Assembly: GCA_051008895.1 (NCBI GenBank)
Contig: JBPCXI010000045.1
Span: forward strand, 1 to 8,077
From: SMWD01 sp051008895
Lineage (GTDB): Bacteria > Pseudomonadota > Gammaproteobacteria > Steroidobacterales > GCA-2729495
Direction: 5' to 3'
Length of the DNA stretch: 8,077 nt
The translations under genes were made by a program, and so were the position numbers. Below, one piece after another: positions 5,099 to 8,077 of the stretch. Below the pieces are notes generated by a model, which made no database searches, had not been told where the DNA came from, and saw only the letters and a program-made list of their open reading frames with translations. Position 1 is the first letter of the stretch. Every line of letters starts with the position of its first letter.

Positions 5099-8077
5099 GT
5101 GGTGCCGGATCTCCTCGGCCAGCGCGCGCGTGATGCGGGACGGTGAAACGCCGAGCTTGCGGTCCAGGCGCTCGCGGCACTGCTCGTAGATGATCATCGC
5201 GTCCGCGTATCGTCCCAGCCGGTCGTGGCAGACCATCAGCCGTCGGTAGAGCCTTTCGGAATACTCGTCCAGCGCGATACCCGATTCGTACGCTTCGATC
5301 GCCGTTTGCCATTCCTCGAGCTGTTCCCAGTGACGGCCGAGTTCGCAGACTGCGTCGCGCACTTTGTCGCGGAGTTTTTCGCGGAGCGCCAGCGTCCAGG
5401 CCTCATCGTCTGAGCTGAACAGGTCGCCGCGATACAGCTCGATACCGCGCCTCAGTCTGTCGACTCGGTCGCGGGCCGCGGGCGCGGACGACAGCAGTGT
5501 CTCGACTTCCCAGGCGTCCACCCAGCAGCACGCGCGGTTCAGGCTGATCGTTCCCTGCGCGATTTCGATCGCGTCGGCGCGACCCAGCAACTGGCGCAGC
5601 CGGTGCACTGAAGTCTTGAGCGAGTTGTGCGCCGCGTCCGCCTCCGAGTCCGGCCATATCGCGTCCGTCAGCGCCGCCTCACTGACCTGCTCGCCACCGA
5701 GAGCGATCAGCGCCTTTAACAGTTCGATGACCTTTTTCTGTCGCGTGGTGCCCTGGCCGATCAGCTCGCCGTCGCGCAGGATCCTGCAGCCGCCGAGCGC
5801 GTATATCTTTAAGGGCCACGGCCAGTCCTCTGTCGGGCCGGACCCATCCGGCGCGTCCAAATCGTGCGTCCGCACGAGCCGACGCACGTGATCCGCGCAG
5901 ACGTCTTCGCTCAGCAACCGCGCGCATAGCTTGCTCATTCGTTCGCGATCGAGCCAGTCCATGACGAGTATGTCTGCCGACTCGCCGATCTCCATCGCCG
6001 CGCGGCCGAGACTGATGCAGCTGTCATCGTTAGCGTCGAGCGCGAATAGCGCTTCGATGACGGCGCACTGGTGGCGCAGGAAGTCACTGTCTACACGGCG
6101 ACCGAGTCGATTGGCCTCGTCGACATGCCGGCGCGCGGTTTCCCTGTTGCCGGACTCGAAATGCAGCATCGCCATGGCGACGTGGTATTTCGCCGTCGGT
6201 ATTGCCGGCCAGCCACCTATCGTCAGCGTATGCTCGGCAGCGGCCATGCGCTCGAACGCATCCTGCACCCGGCCGGCCAGCCACTCGCACCATGCGAACA
6301 GCCAGTGGTGATGGAACCACAGCAAATTCTGCTGCGTCGGCAAAATCGCCGCATCCGTCTGCAGGCATTCGCGCGCTGCATCGCCGCGCGCGAGCAGCAG
6401 GTTCGATTGCGCGGCGACGCCGATCAGCTTGTGTTGCCAGATGCATACACCGCTGTCGCGGCTCAGAGCGATGCCATGTTGCGCGCGCCGGATCGCAGAC
6501 TCCATATTGCCGGTGGCCATCGCGAACTGGGCTTTCGCCGCGAGCCAGCTGATCTGCTGATCCTCGGTCGGATCGCCTTGATGGACGCGGCTTTCGAGGA
6601 TCTCGCTCAGGATCCGTCCCTTCGCCATCGCGCCCATCCACGTGAAGTGCTGCAACATGATGTTGCCCGTCAACAGCTGCTGCGTCATGCTCTGCGGCCG
6701 CCTCATGATCTCGATCGTCCGCTCGACGAGGGCCTCGGTCCGGCTGTCGGCCGGTCGCGCAAAGATGTTGGCCAGGCACATCGCATAGGTGAATGTGTTC
6801 TCGATCTGCGCCGACGCAAAGTCCGGCTGCTCGGCGGCGAGCGCGGTGCCCTCGGTCAGCCATTCCTCGAGGCGCTGGAACGCGGTCCAGCTGATCAGGA
6901 TCGCGTAGACCGCCCCGGCCCATGCCAGCTGGGCGCCGGTCGCATCGGACTTCTCGCGACAGCCCGTGAATGACGACTCGAAGTGCGCAATGGCCTCAGG
7001 CGGGCTGTCGAACAGTCGGCAGATGCCCAGCCAGTACTCGAGTCGCGGGAAGCGTATCAGTTCGTCGGGTGGCAGCGACGTGATCCAGCGGTCGATCGTA
7101 TTTACGCGACCGTGCGACAACATCGTCTGTACGTTCTCGCAGATCAGCGTGTAGACGTGCCGGTAATCACCCGCGTCGGTCAGCAGCTCGACCGCGGCCT
7201 CAACTTCGCCGACCGCTGCCGCGACCTTGCCGGCGGTGCGTTTCGTGTCGCGGATCTCGGCGGGCGTAAGCCGCAGGTCGAGTTGATTGAGCAGAAACTC
7301 GCGAAACAACGGGTGGAACTGCAGCAACGGTTTCGGACTCGGATGATAGTCGATGAAGTAGTTGCGTTCGTGCAGGCGAAACAGCGCCTGCCAGTAACGA
7401 TCGCTGCCGCTGAGTTCGATCGTCACTTGCTCGGAGATCGCCGGCAGCAGTGCGGCCTGCATCAGGAAGTTCTGTGTGTGCGCATCGTGGCGCGAAAAGA
7501 TCTCCTGGGCGAAGTAGTCGAATAGCGCTTGTGGCTGCGTCTGTTCGAAGTCGATCGCCAGCGGATCGAGCTCGTTGGCGCGCAACAGCAGGATCACGCC
7601 TGCGACCCAGCCCGCGGAGACGCGCTCGAGTGCCGCGAGGTCGTCGTCGCCGAGATCTGCGAAACCATGCTTCTCGGCAACGTCGCGAACTTCGAGTGCG
7701 GTCATCTTCAGTTCCGGCCAACCGATTGTGTCGAGCTGCTCGTTTGCGATCAGCCTGGACAGTCCCGCCGGCACCGGCCGACGGCTAACGAGAAAAATGT
7801 TGCAGCCAGCCGGCAGGCTGTCGATCGCCATCGTCAGCGCGCGGTGAAACTCCGGCACGTCGTCGACGAAGTGACAGTTGTCGAACACGAGTACGAAGGG
7901 CGACTGCAATGCATCGAAAAACCGTTCGAAGAATTTGCGGTTGAACGCGTCGGGCTCGCGCACGAACGCGGAAGAATAGCGCGGCAGTCGTTCGCTCGCA
8001 CCGGACGCGATGTCGTCGAGTGCGGCACCGAGATAGTGATAGAGACTCGCGATGTCGCGGTCACCGCCGTCGACCTG
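5096..8077 (-). CDS. MalT-like STAND ATPase transcriptional regulator with C-terminal winged helix and BTAD domain (N-terminus missing)
   Basis: The leftward frame is open from the right edge to the TAG at 5098-5096, giving 993 residues. A GTG at 7963 is internal: coding continues upstream as QVDGGDRDIASLYHYLG, a stretch typical of the ATPase domain in this family. The P-loop and true start are outside the window. Visible in order: a Walker-B-like strand FVLVFDNCHFVDD (about 61-73, numbering from the edge); the rest of the NTPase and its helical extension to about 300; a long alpha-helical, TPR-like repeat region (about 300-740); an OmpR-type winged helix (about 753-850, LKIYALGGCRI through RQKKVIELL, SEAALTDAIWP and NSLKTSVHRLRQLLG); and a BTAD domain (about 858-993, RGIELYRGDLF, AWTLALREKLRDKV, YADAMIIYEQC). 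Related proteins bind an inducer through the repeats, oligomerise with ATP and activate transcription. SARP proteins of actinobacteria carry winged helix-BTAD at the N-terminus; here it is C-terminal. The likely target is unknown; the adjacent HsmA gene is a candidate. Confidence 0.88.
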   Translation of the reverse strand, partial: QVDGGDRDIASLYHYLGAALDDIASGASERLPRYSSAFVREPDAFNRKFFERFFDALQSPFVLVFDNCHFVDDVPEFHRALTMAIDSLPAGCNIFLVSRRPVPAGLSRLIANEQLDTIGWPELKMTALEVRDVAEKHGFADLGDDDLAALERVSAGWVAGVILLLRANELDPLAIDFEQTQPQALFDYFAQEIFSRHDAHTQNFLMQAALLPAISEQVTIELSGSDRYWQALFRLHERNYFIDYHPSPKPLLQFHPLFREFLLNQLDLRLTPAEIRDTKRTAGKVAAAVGEVEAAVELLTDAGDYRHVYTLICENVQTMLSHGRVNTIDRWITSLPPDELIRFPRLEYWLGICRLFDSPPEAIAHFESSFTGCREKSDATGAQLAWAGAVYAILISWTAFQRLEEWLTEGTALAAEQPDFASAQIENTFTYAMCLANIFARPADSRTEALVERTIEIMRRPQSMTQQLLTGNIMLQHFTWMGAMAKGRILSEILESRVHQGDPTEDQQISWLAAKAQFAMATGNMESAIRRAQHGIALSRDSGVCIWQHKLIGVAAQSNLLLARGDAARECLQTDAAILPTQQNLLWFHHHWLFAWCEWLAGRVQDAFERMAAAEHTLTIGGWPAIPTAKYHVAMAMLHFESGNRETARRHVDEANRLGRRVDSDFLRHQCAVIEALFALDANDDSCISLGRAAMEIGESADILVMDWLDRERMSKLCARLLSEDVCADHVRRLVRTHDLDAPDGSGPTEDWPWPLKIYALGGCRILRDGELIGQGTTRQKKVIELLKALIALGGEQVSEAALTDAIWPDSEADAAHNSLKTSVHRLRQLLGRADAIEIAQGTISLNRACCWVDAWEVETLLSSAPAARDRVDRLRRGIELYRGDLFSSDDEAWTLALREKLRDKVRDAVCELGRHWEQLEEWQTAIEAYESGIALDEYSERLYRRLMVCHDRLGRYADAMIIYEQCRERLDRKLGVSPSRITRALAEEIRHH

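Noticed and set aside
6071..6973. 300-codon rightward open frame inside the regulator gene
   Set aside because: It is antisense to a frame with clear family features along its length. The translation is Arg/Ala/Leu-rich, with no signal, domain or ribosome site, as expected for the opposite strand of a GC-rich gene.
7961..7963. GTG at 7963 as the start of the regulator
   Set aside because: The frame stays open for another 38 codons to the window edge, and the added residues continue the conserved ATPase domain, so the real start lies outside.

Overview
The window looks like chromosomal DNA from a GC-rich Gram-negative bacterium, most likely a gammaproteobacterium (inference). Direct clues are two lipobox signal peptides, one with a Tat motif, an outer-membrane beta-barrel protein, a C-terminal sorting signal of the VPxPA/PEP-CTERM type, and a MalT-like regulator ending in a winged-helix plus BTAD module. 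No tRNA, rRNA, insertion sequence, phage gene or CRISPR array is visible.

Left part (1-2823): the start of a leftward lipoprotein gene runs off the left edge. A 306-bp divergent gap follows, then a rightward gene for a secreted protein with a VPVPA-type C-terminal anchor (393-1037). A bidirectional hairpin terminator separates it from a convergent leftward gene for an unrecognised secreted six-cysteine protein (1103-1954). Another divergent gap (1955-2191) carries a near-consensus CRP-like site, a perfect palindrome and other TGTGA/TCACA elements. It leads into a gene for a small barrel that can be threaded as ten strands (2192-2764), closed by a strong intrinsic terminator.

Middle (2860-4624): a six-helix membrane protein of unknown function and, 82 bp later, a DUF1838-family protein with a Tat-type lipoprotein signal and a GTG start. 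They probably form one transcription unit.

Right part (4640-8077, all leftward): an HsmA-family (TIGR03987-type) four-helix membrane protein lies 75 bp downstream of a very large regulator gene. That gene is open to the right edge, so its N-terminus, including the nucleotide-binding P-loop, is missing. It contains a Walker-B-like segment of a STAND ATPase, a long helical repeat region, an OmpR-type winged helix and a BTAD domain.

Seven of the eight genes encode proteins predicted to be exported or membrane-embedded; the eighth is the signal-integrating regulator. No pathway can be assigned from the sequence alone. The least understood parts are the six-cysteine secreted protein, the acidic-loop barrel with its operator-rich promoter region, and the regulator/HsmA pair.
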